This document shows, in pieces, positions 36,226 through 44,925 of a DNA stretch of 64,000 bases; positions within the stretch are counted from its first letter, which is position 1; every line of letters begins with the position of its first letter. Below the pieces are notes generated by a model, which made no database searches, was not told where the DNA came from, and worked only from the letters and a program-made list of their open reading frames with translations. The translations under genes were made by a program, and so were the position numbers. The stretch is from positions 41,399,536 through 41,463,535 of the forward strand of contig NC_079206.1 of the NCBI RefSeq assembly GCF_026745355.1. Direction: 5' to 3'. The DNA comes from Beta vulgaris subsp. vulgaris (Eukaryota; Streptophyta; Magnoliopsida; Caryophyllales; Amaranthaceae).

Positions 36226-36575
36226 AGGGCTGCGCTAGTTTAAAATAGCGCAGCCCTTATACTAAGAAGGGCTGCGCTAGTGCTTCACTAGCGCAGCCCT
36301 TCTTGCTAGAAGGGCTGCCCTTCTAAAGCAAGAAGGGCTGCGCTTGTGAAGGAGGCGCAGCCCTTCTATTAAGAAGGGCTGCGCTTTTTTCAAAAAGGCG
36401 CAGCCCTTCCTATTGAAGGGCTGCGCCTTTTTGAAAAAAGCGCAGCCCTTCGTCTTGAAGGGCTGCGCTTTTCTAGCGCAGCCCTACTTGAATAATGAAG
36501 GGCTGCGATGGAAAGGGCTGCCCTCTAAAAGCGCAGCCCTACATACCATTTTCAGCGCAGCCCTACTGCTTTTTT
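36226..36575. repeat. Right subterminal hairpin array of CACTA family D
   Basis: Pairs of AGGGCTGCGC / GCGCAGCCCT separated by short spacers, as at the left end, finishing at the terminus TTTTTTCCACTAGTG. Confidence 0.9.
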
Positions 36576-36599
36576 CCACTAGTGTTAATAAAATTAATT

Positions 36600-37145
36600 A
36601 TTACTTTCTATAACTCTTAAGAAGTATTTTCATAACTCTAATTACTAGTGCATATAACTCTAAACAAGATCTGATGTAACTCTGCCAAGTATATTCTACA
36701 ACTCTAAAGAAGTTTTGCCACAACTCTAATTACTACTTCCTATAACTCTAAATAAGTGATCTCATAACTCTAAACACATGTTGTCGTAACTTTAATTACT
36801 AGTTCCTATAACTCTTAAACGAGTATTATGTAAGTCTAAAAATACAATTTCATAATCACATCAATTCTTCCATGTCATAATGGTTAACCACATCAATATA
36901 TTCCTATAACTCTTAAACAAGTATTATGTAAGTCTAAAAATACAATTTCATAATCACATCAATTTTTCCATGTCATAATGCTTAACCACATGAATATCAA
37001 TTTCATAATGTTTATGGACTAAAAATCACATCAATATTTATAAATGAGGATTATATAGGTACACATTGTCCCAAAAATGAGCATTGTGAGTTCGGAGAAC
37101 TCTTGTTTAGAGTTACATGAAGTCTTTTGTAGAGTTATAGGAAGA
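36600..37145. repeat. Continuation of the 'ataactctaa' array right of the CACTA insertion
   Basis: Motif copies continue the orientation seen at 23575-24045. A unit of about 98 bp (TCCTATAACTCTTAAAC...ACCACATCAATA) is tandemly duplicated at about 36805-37000. At the end (37080-37145) the motif flips back to 'gagttata'. Confidence 0.8.
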
Positions 37146-37275
37146 AATAAACTACACTAGCTTGAGTAATAATAACAAAAGAAGTTCGACTCTACCTAAA
37201 ACTTACATGATTGCAATTGTACAAAATAATTTTTTATATGTTTAACTTTCTAACGTCTAACAAGAGTCATTTCAT

Positions 37276-37343
37276 AACCTATGTAGGAATCGAACCCACA
37301 TCTTGTGCATAGCACAATGCTCTTCCAGTTGAGCTAATAGGTT
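37276..37343 (-). tRNA. tRNA-like sequence, probably a pseudogene or SINE head
   Basis: On the minus strand 68 nt form a perfect 7-bp acceptor stem (AACCTAT/ATAGGTT), a D-arm GCTC...GAGC with A-box TAGCTCAACTGG, and a T-arm GTGGG-TTCGATT-CCTAC with B-box GGTTCGATTCC. The anticodon arm is abnormal (TTGTGC-TAT-GCACAA palindrome or a mispaired 5-bp stem with loop CTATGCA) and the variable loop is too short. Overall it looks derived from a tRNA-Ile-like gene. Both internal polymerase III promoter boxes are intact. A functional tRNA is unlikely. Confidence 0.5.
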
Positions 37344-37345
37344 TT

Positions 37346-38060
37346 AGGGTGTAGAAAGGAGTTATATTCCTAGTTGTTAGTACAAAAGTTTCTTGATCAA
37401 TTTTGGTTTGTGAGTTGAAACAAATTCCACTTTCACAATGCATATAAATTTAGAAATTCAATCATAAACATCCAATCTGAAAAATCTTAGTACACATAAC
37501 CACATATGAGTGCATAGAGCAATAGCAGGAACGCACATTCCTAGCTACCAAAGGTAACCTAGTCGCAAAACCAAAACTAAAAGGTAGTCACTATGGCATT
37601 GCTCTGCTCAAAAGCAAGACAATCTAATTAACTGAGAATCTTTAAAACATTCATCTCAATTCTTAATAAAGGTGAATGTTTATAAGCTTGAATAATCCCC
37701 AAACATTCTACTCATATCCCACGGCTGCTGAGTATTCATTTCATAATGTATTTATAAGCACTCTAAAATTCCTTATCTAGATCTTTAATCAGATTTAAAC
37801 TCTATTTTTTCTACAACGGAAATTCAGATATATCTACCAATTCACAATTTTTCTCCAACTACTTTAGCTCTCCATCCTACACACAGATAGAGGGAGAACA
37901 TCTACCAATCCACAACTTTACATAAGAAGATAATATCATCCCACAAAAAAGACCAAAATCGAGTTCTTGAAAAAAATTAGAAAAAGAATTGGTAAACTTC
38001 ATCAGATTTTTTAAACAAGATTATAACTTTCCTACTGCACTATCCAATTCAACGAAATTA
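37346..38060. other. Non-coding right arm of the giant inverted-repeat element
   Basis: AT-rich sequence with no domain or long frame. Nothing recognised. Confidence 0.5.
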
Positions 38061-38320
38061 CTCCCTCTGTATTTTTTTATCTTTCCTACTTTGACTTTGC
38101 ACGTTTGCCAATGCACTTATTCTACATTAAATATCTCTTATTACATATTAGTAAAAAATTATAATGATTGAATATTAATAAAGTACTCATTGAGACGAAT
38201 CAAATAAGACCCCACATGACTATATTTTTTCTTATATATTGAGAAAAATTTAAAAGATTCTCTCTAATTGTGAATAGTGTCAAGATTCTAAGTGAGAAAG
38301 ATAAAAAAATACAGAGGGAG
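38061..38320. mobile_element. Stowaway MITE, 260 bp, TA target duplication
   Basis: The left end CTCCCTCTGTATTTTTTTAT and the right end ATAAAAAAATACAGAGGGAG are perfect inverted repeats, flanked by TA (38059-38060 and 38321-38322). Internal sequence (TTTGACTTTGCACG) is typical of plant Stowaway elements. Confidence 0.95.
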
Positions 38321-38872
38321 TAAATTATAACTATATAACTAAACCCACCCAAAATGAACAAAGCTCAAGCAAATTAATTAATGTCAGGAAAATTAATTTT
38401 TATAAGCTCGGAAATTTTCGCATAATTAATGTCAATAGATTTCATGAAGTGCCCAATCACAATCGCAATTCTGAAAAAAACTCAAGAAGAAAACTAGAAC
38501 GAAAAAAAAAAAACTTACCTTTCTCTCCCATACTGTATGCAACAAGTAATCTTGAGATTTGGTGTCGAATTGCAGAAGAAATTCGCTGAACTAGTATTGC
38601 AAGGAAAAAAAATAGTATGTGAACCTAATTGAAACCGTCAAAGTTTAGCAGAGAGGAGTATTTGTTAGGAGAGAGGACAGAGAGGATGAAAGAGGAGAGA
38701 GAAGAGAGATAGGAAAGAGAGAAGCGTGAGAAGTGGAGATAGTTTTGGGATTTTAGGGTGTTAAATTTTTTTATTTTAATTTTTAATCAGCACCGTTAAA
38801 TGGAGCATGATCTAAGGGTTGTTATTTCTTCTCATTTCTCATGTAAAACCTCATTCTCACCTGAACTCAATT
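38321..38872 (-). other. Right terminal region of the giant inverted-repeat element
   Basis: Read on the minus strand, CT-rich leader-like DNA (38740-38650) is followed near 38530-38510 by ATGGGAGAGAAAG and GTAAG, mirroring the left end (CT-rich, short ATG stretch, GTTAG near 21280). The outermost 80 bp are the inverted copy of 21013-21080. Confidence 0.55.
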
Positions 38873-38903
38873 CTATATATATATATATATATATATACAT
38901 ACA

Positions 38904-38936
<33 letters not shown>

Positions 38937-38984
38937 GTATATATGTATATATGTATATATATATATGTATAAATGTATATATGT

Positions 38985-39016
<32 letters not shown>

Positions 39017-39060
39017 GTATATATATTACATATACATATATGTATATACATATATGTACA
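38873..39060. repeat. Compound TA / TACA / ATGT microsatellite
   Basis: (TA)n at 38873-38897, (ACAT)n to about 38931, then irregular TATGTATA repeats to 39060. The Tyr/Ile/His-rich frames here are composition artefacts. Confidence 0.95.
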
Positions 39061-39204
39061 TGTTGATGTGTTAAACGCATGAGTCCTGCACCATGGGCAT
39101 GCTCCTGTGCGGAGCGCATACACGTCCGTGGCAGAACATATTCTGCCTGAATTTTTCCGTAGCTTACCAATATTGAATTTTGTTATTCTTGTGGTTTGAG
39201 TTGA

Positions 39205-40273
39205 CTATTTAGTTTGGAAATCTATTGTTTTTTTCTTTACACGGGATGAAAGAAATGAAAGCGTCAACACGGTACAAGTTACAAGTAAGCAACTAAAACG
39301 AGCTTTTATAGCTCTTACATTAGCGTCTACCGAAGCAAAAGAACCTGGTGACTTTTCCCTTTTGTCACCAATACCTACCTTGGTAAAGGAATTATACTTA
39401 AGGTATTTCCTTTTCTTTCGTAGCATAGATTGAGAAGCTTGAAGTGGGGTTAAAACCTGGGTGATAGTAGACCTACGAACTGGGGATGGAGTTGAGAAAA
39501 CGAATGAGGTAATTACAGCTGACTCTTGTATTAATCCAGGGGAAGAGTTTTTAATGTCAACAACCATGATGAATCCTTGCGCATTTGTGCCTTCCATGTC
39601 GATCATACCTTCTTCAGTGGAAATGGCCTCTCCAATGTCATAATCCATAGACACTGAGCAACCTGCGCTTAGATTAGTAGGGAAATTATCAGCTTGTCAT
39701 GGCTTTTGTTGCATCATTGCCCCTCCTTGATGCTGCAAAATGTTTTTTTGAAGCAATACAAACAGACATCCCTGAGCATTCACTCGGTTTATGAACCATA
39801 AATTGCCTTCCTTATATCACCTTAGAGTAAGTAGAAGAAGAGAGGTGTAATGTATAACACTTCTTCCGCTTGTTTGTAAATCCCAACATGGTTGATTCTG
39901 TTCTTGGAAAAGTGCTCGATCTTGACTCTTCATATCCTGCTTCAATATTTCCTAATACTATCTTCTGATTCACACACTCATTACCTTGTGAAATGGAACC
40001 TCCATTACTACCTGAGCAATGCAAATTGTCTACTTTCCCTTTTGGAATATAGGTAGACTCTAATGGAACAGTTGAAAAGACCTTCATGCTTTTCCTGTTC
40101 TTAGCTATCGAACATCCATTATCTAGAGGTCGCTTTCCTCCTAACTGAACGACCTTGTTAAGTACATGCAAAGGATCGAAAGTCCCTATTAGTTGACTCT
40201 CTTTAGTCAAAGAGCGGACTGGGTTGGTACATTCATCATGAACATACACCTTTGGTAGAAACCACATGCTCAT
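39205..40273 (-). pseudogene. Unidentified decayed coding sequence
   Basis: Two minus-strand frames (40273-39812 and 39654-39205) look protein-like: VRSLTKESQLIGTFDPLHVL, GGKRPLDNGCSIAKNRKSM and STMLGFTNKRKK, then FVFSTPSPVRRSTITQVLTP and ASQSMLRKKRKYLKYNSFTK. The Ser/Lys-rich, linker-like composition is like the C-terminal half of LINE ORF1 or gag proteins, but no domain is recognised. A stop-rich segment (39790-39655) separates the two frames. Confidence 0.3.
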
Positions 40274-40560
40274 GTTGGTTTCCTTGAGTTTGAAGAAGGT
40301 TTGAAATTTCTACTTTGATAGTTGTATCAAAAGGTTCGAATATTGATGCTTTAGGAAGATCTGAAAGAGCTTCCTGAATTTCACCTATCCTAGCATATGC
40401 TTGGCCTCTCTTGTAGCAGCTCTTGGTGTTCTTGCAGTCAATAGTCAATATGACAGAGAATTGAAAAATGACGTCGTAGTTATGAAGCTTGAGCTCACAA
40501 GCTGAAAGGTCTGAAAAACAACTCATAATCAAGATGGTGACTTTAGGTTCTTGCAAAGTC
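40236..40560 (-). pseudogene. TPR-protein fragment
   Basis: The minus strand encodes LTIDCKNTKSCYKRGQAYAR, then IGEIQEALSDLPKASIFEP and FDTTIKVEISNLLQ. The Y-K/R-R-G-Q-A-Y-x-x-[IL]-G-x-x-x-x-A-[LV]-x-D-L-x-K-A pattern is one tetratricopeptide repeat of the kind found in chaperone co-factors. The frame overlaps the next fragment (39812-40273) in a different frame. No start, other repeats or introns can be assigned, so this is a captured or decayed piece of a host gene. Confidence 0.5.
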
Positions 40561-41310
40561 TCCAGCGACAGTTATCCCATAACAGAATCCATAATTGTTT
40601 CATAAATCAAGGCGGCAGCACAAAACTCCTATTGATTGAAGTAGCAATAACCCATTTCCTTTAGATCACAAGCCCATTCTATAAGCAACAGAGGAAGAAC
40701 CATCAAAAGTTCTCAATTTCATAACGTGCAATTCAAACTCTATCCCCAACTTTTGAAACCCGAGTTTCCAATATTCTGACTCCATGATGAGACTAACAAG
40801 CACAAACACAAACAAGTAACACTGATTTCCAAAACATAACAAAGACCAAAAAAATATAACGCCTAACAGCTAAACCAATTAACTAGTAACATTCAAAACA
40901 CCCCAAACTACATTAAAAGACAATCAACTGAAAAATTAAACATTAAATTAAAACTAAAATTAAAAAGAAAATCTATAGAGGAACCTAAGACTTAGCTCGT
41001 TGCAGTGGAAGATGTTGTTCGTCAACCAATCAGCAGCGAGGTTCAGAGTTTCTGAGGAGATTCTCCCAAATAGAACACCCTTAGATGAAGATGAAGACAA
41101 TAAGAAGCGACAAAATCGACGCCCAATTCTTCTCTGTCGGGTGAAGGACTAAGGAAATCAGGAATTCACTGGTAGAACAGGCTCGTCGATGACTTTGAGG
41201 CTGTAACACCCCCAACTTATGTGAGAAGTTTGCAATAAAAGTTGATAAATAGAAAAGCTGCAAGCATCATGCATGCATTCTCACAAAAACAGCTCTAGAG
41301 CTCCCTTTCT
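40561..41310. other. Intergenic region downstream of the CGI121-like gene
   Basis: No recognised gene. The minus strand around 41220-40960 has leader-like or exon-like sequence without a clear frame. Confidence 0.4.
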
Positions 41311-43899
41311 TCACAAAGCATCACGAGCAGCAATTCGACATGTAATGGCATCTGCAAGTGTGCCTACCCCCAATTCTAGGCTGGAAATTTTGAAGAGCTG
41401 GACATAGATCAAATGTGTTAGCCACCACACGAGCAAAGATAGCTATAGAAACTACATGAACGGAGATAGCTATAGGTGTTGAGTGATTTATCAAGCATAA
41501 AGTAGCCTACCTTTAGAATTTGGCCTTGACTTGCTTTCCCTGCCAACTCTTCCAAATCAATTTCCTTTCCCTTGATGATGTCTTGCATGGCTTTCATCTA
41601 CGAAAATTCGAATCTAAGATCAATTGCGTCATGTTGAATTTTTCAGCACCACCACTTAATAGAAATATATAATAGCTCACCTCATCTACTGAAGCATCGA
41701 AGCATGCAGCAAGGACATATGAACAACTATCAGAGATGCCACACCTTTTTAAAGACTCTGTAATCTATTGACATTAACACTTTAGATACAGAAGGTCATA
41801 GGGCCGCATTGGTAGTGTTTACTGTTTAGGAACAAAGATGATTACATGCTTAGATCCTGAATAATTGTAAACTAGCTCAGAATGAAGAGTCCTTGTTGTT
41901 AGAGACTCCCGCGCTTTTGACAGAAGAGCCTTGTGGGCAGCTGCCAGAACAGGGAAGACATCAGGAATCTGTTTCAAGAAATATAACAAATTAAATTTCT
42001 TTTTAGAAAAAGGTGTTAAACCCCACTATAAACAGAAAATTATAGATGTAGCAGTAGTTTAGAGAAGCTCACAAGAGATGCATTGAGAAACGCAACTTCT
42101 GGCTTCAAGTTTCCAGCTTGCATAGAATCCAAAAGTTCCCTGTAAACACAGGCATAGAAAAATGGCATAATATTTGCAGATGGTATATCTTCATAAGAAC
42201 TAGAACAGGACAGTTGGTGCAAACATTACAGCAATCTAAAACCATTCCATTTTCATCATCTTAAGGCCTAGTAAGTGCAAATAGAAGAAAACATCATTAA
42301 AGCCTGATACAGACAAGACCTCAGAGCAGTGCAGATTTGGAGTGCTTTGAACAGATTACATGTACTAATGAGCTCTTGTGAAGTTTCCTTGATACAGCTG
42401 ATGTTAAACCCCTTTGAGGCTTTGAGCATGTCTTAAGAAGTCTAGATATGGCACTCTGAAGTTTCAAATTGTTGGAGAAACTAAGGTAGCAGGTGAAAGG
42501 CAAAGTGGTTGCTCGCAATTATGACTCAAGCAGGTGCTTTGCTGCGTACTTGTGCTACAAATGCGTCGGCAGCATGGACATGTAGAAATAAGGTGCTATT
42601 TAAAAATCTCTCACCCTCGCCTATTCACATTGGTGCTGGTTTTTGTAGAATGGTGGAAGAATATATAGAATTCACAAAGAAAGTTTGTGGGAGCCAAAGC
42701 TCCCCTACTGTGCTATCGGGATAGCAATGGAGTCCTACTTGCTGCTGCAGCAAAGAAGCTTGAGGTGTGTTGGGAGGCTCGAATAGCAGAGGCTGCTGCT
42801 AGATATGGGGTGATGTTGGCTCGTGCTCGTCAAATGGGTTACACACAGGTTTGGCTGGAATGTGATGCATTGGAGGTTGCTACTGCCATTTCTCAAGAGC
42901 ATGGGGGGTTCCCCCAATCTTTCTCCTATGTGAGGATACTATTGCACTTCGTAAATCTTCCTCTGCTTTTAAGTGTAGTCATGTGAAGAGAGCGGGAAAT
43001 ATCGTAGCAAATTTAATGGCACGGCGGAATTTTAACTTAGATTATGAGGTTGTTTCTAAGCTATTTTCCCCAACGTATCTCTACTTTGGTCGAACTTGAT
43101 TTAGCTTAATAATATGGTTCCCGCTTTCCTCTCAAAAAAGAAAAGTAAGGAAAGCTAATATCGTCCAAACTTAATAGTTTGAGTCAATTCGCATTCTTTT
43201 ATAAACAAACTACACCCTAACAAAATCTACAAGCTCACTTTTCATGTGCATCTGCACATAGGCAAGGGGAACTAGCTAACACATTTCCCTGATCCATATA
43301 TATTCCATGCTACCAGGACATCTTTGAACCAGCCCGACTGAAACCAAAAGACTGCACAGAAAGAGAAGAGGCGGTATATTACTTCTTGCTAACAAAGGCG
43401 GCACCTACACAGTAACACATCTTCCTTAGGGATCACCTACCGCAATATATAACCTTCGCACAAAAAACAAAATCCCTGTCCATTCAACTAGTTTACAGCA
43501 TTTCATATCCTAGAAAGTAGCCTTGTACTGATTCGGCCAGATTTCACAACATTATCACTTTAATCCACCTTAAATTTTGTGATAGGTTCCTCTTCCTAGT
43601 CAATTGCCAATCAAAAAAGGGTAAATTCAAATGCGTATAATTTTCACTTTGAGGAAGTAAGTGAATGCACCATAGCACTCTAGAAACAGCAAACACTCAG
43701 TAGATCTTGAAAGCTTCAAAGTAAGCAGGTCATATAGATGTCATTTTGTTTTCATTTATGATTCCCAACTCTAAGTTATAATATTATATATAGATAGATA
43801 GATAGAGAGAGAGAGATAGAAAGAAACCTACTTTGAATTAGTGACGTCGATGAAGAGGGAAAGAGTGATTGTGTGAGCATCGACCTCAAACACCTTCAT
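41311..43899 (-). CDS. KEOPS/EKC complex subunit CGI121 (TPRKB-like), six exons, intact
   Basis: Exons (minus strand): 43899-43832, 42139-42073, 41968-41846, 41764-41681, 41597-41511 and 41397-41311. All junctions are GT-AG and phases agree, giving 171 residues from MKVFEVDAHTITLSLFIDV to ADAITCRIAARDAL. Family landmarks are ELLDSMQAGNLKPEVAFLNA, the HK-x-L block (DVFPVLAAAHKALL), TLHSELVYNYSGSKH, and SLKRCGISDS followed by VDEMKAMQDIIKGKEIDLEE. CGI121 binds the Bud32/PRPK kinase in the KEOPS complex, which makes the t6A modification on ANN-decoding tRNAs. The length fits the family. A 5'-UTR exon probably lies upstream, with donor CAG|GTAAGT at 44092/44091. A Cys stands in LAACFDAS, where I would expect Arg. 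Intron 1 (1.7 kb) holds a LINE fragment. It is the only clear host gene in the window. Confidence 0.9.
42500..43143 (+). pseudogene. LINE 3' fragment (RNase H-like domain) in intron 1 of the CGI121 gene
   Basis: The plus strand reads RDSNGVLLAAAAKKLEV, then AEAAARYGVMLARARQMGYT, VWLECDALEVATAIS and, after a frame change, HVKRAGNIVANLMARRNFN and PTYLYFGRT. This is the RVT_3/RNase H-like domain at the end of many plant LINE ORF2 proteins. A short A-rich end (ctcaaaaaagaaaag) closes it at 43143, consistent with a 5'-truncated LINE copy. It is antisense to the host gene and spliced out with the intron. Confidence 0.75.
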
Positions 43900-44091
43900 C
43901 TGAGCTCAAATTCAAAGACTGAAAAGATGTTGTTTCACGAAAATGACCCAGCATCAAAGATTAGCCCCAGCCAACCTCAGAAAATCTCAAATGATTAAAT
44001 AATACACTTATCTGCTACGCAAAGCTAACACAAGTATAGAGAAACCCTAATTCGAACGCGAAGAGAAAAAGAGAAGAAGAGGAGAACTTAC

Positions 44092-44340
44092 CTGACGGCC
44101 GACAGGAGCTTCGAACTCGCCGGAGCCCCACCGCCGGTCAGTTTCTTTCTTCTTTTTCTTCGCTTCTTTATTTCTTCGTTTCTGGTTTCCCACTTCTCTG
44201 TTCTTTCTTTCTTCTCTCTCTTCGATCTTCCGTTGTTCGCTTTTTCTTTCTTTCTTTTTCATTTTCTTTTTTTCTTTTTCATTTTCTTTGTCCTTTGTGG
44301 CCACGTAACTTTTCCTCTCTTTACCTTTTTCTTTTTCCTT
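44092..44340 (-). promoter_or_regulatory. Putative 5'-UTR exon and promoter side of the CGI121-like gene
   Basis: The minus strand has a purine-rich stretch (GAAAAAGAAAAAG) leading to GTCGGCCGTCAG|GTAAGT. A Lys/Glu-rich open frame from 44304 crosses this exon and could in principle be spliced in frame to the MKVFEV start if the AG next to the ATG (43901-43900) is used. The alternative acceptor is at 43920-43919. Confidence 0.45.
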
Positions 44341-44394
44341 TTCCTATTGTTCTTCTATTTTGCTTTCTTTATTTTAACACTGCTTTTAGGCAAT

Positions 44395-44767
44395 TCGTGG
44401 ACAGTGCATCCAGGTGCACAGTGAGCTGTGTGCACCTGGCCCAAACGAATGGAAGCGAAAAACTAAACTCACAGGAAAGCTCAGTCACTCAACATGGATT
44501 AAATATCCCAATTTGTGGTAAAAGAACACAAGTTTTTTTCGACAACTTTTCTACTTTAAAAAATAACACACGACTTAAAATTAAAGAAGATGTAAATTTG
44601 TATTTATAAAAGAACATAGGTTATAATGAAAGAACATATAGTAAATAAACATGTACGCTTAAGGTAAAAGAACATGTATCTTTTAAATTCAAATTTGAAA
44701 AAGGAATATTTAGTTGCAAAATTTAAGGAAACAAATAATAACAATTTTTTAAAATTATGGACTCTAA
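44395..44767. repeat. 'agaacata' motif array, first part
   Basis: A GTGCATCCAGGTGCACAG palindromic stretch (44404-44421) is followed by AAAGAACATA-type motifs every 20-40 bp. The array resumes after the MITE at 48900-49880. There is no gene. Confidence 0.6.
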
Positions 44768-44925
44768 GGGTCTGTTCTCTTCGGCATAAAACAACTGAAC
44801 TGAATTGAACTGAACTGAATTGAACTGAACTGAACTGAATTGAACTGAACTGATTTGAACTGAACTGAACTGAAATGAATAGTGATATGTGAGAGTAAAA
44901 GTATTGTCAAGAGCTGAACTGAACT

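Larger units (their letters stand above)
24046..36584 (+). mobile_element. Complete CACTA (En/Spm) element, family D, 12.5 kb, TTA target duplication
   Basis: The left terminus CACTAGGGGAAAAAA and the right, reversed, CACTAGTGGAAAAAA are flanked by TTA at 24043-24045 and 36585-36587. Subterminal regions hold hairpin arrays of AGGGCTGCGC. Inside, on the plus strand, are a structured leader, a TNP2 transposase pseudogene, a 170-bp satellite array, a C-rich minisatellite and a second gene with Ptta/En-Spm and Ulp1-protease domains. Both genes are frameshifted, so it is complete in structure but probably not autonomous now. It is inserted in the motif array of the giant foldback element. Confidence 0.95.
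20989..38872. mobile_element. Giant foldback / Mutator-like element, 17.9 kb with nested insertions
   Basis: The two outer edges are inverted copies. The left has GGTGAGAAATGAGAAAGAA, a CCCTT...GAT stretch, then GTCAACGGCC. The right, reversed, has ACATGAGAAATGAGAAGAAA, ACCCTTAGATC, then TTTAACGGTG. Both edges abut TA microsatellites, as for elements that insert into (TA)n. Inside each edge is CT-rich leader-like DNA ending in a small ATG exon-like stretch and a GTTAG or GTAAG donor. Further in, each arm holds a degenerate array whose motif is 'gagttata' in the left arm and 'ataactc' in the right. No transposase is seen. The interior holds a CACTA MITE, a complete CACTA element, a Stowaway MITE and a tRNA-like sequence. 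The class (Mutator-like foldback) is inference. Confidence 0.55.

Noticed and set aside
37276..37343. Functional tRNA gene
   Set aside because: The anticodon stem and variable loop do not fit a working tRNA; kept only as tRNA-like.
38800..39170. Tyr/Ile/His-rich frames on both strands
   Set aside because: They translate the TA/TACA microsatellite.
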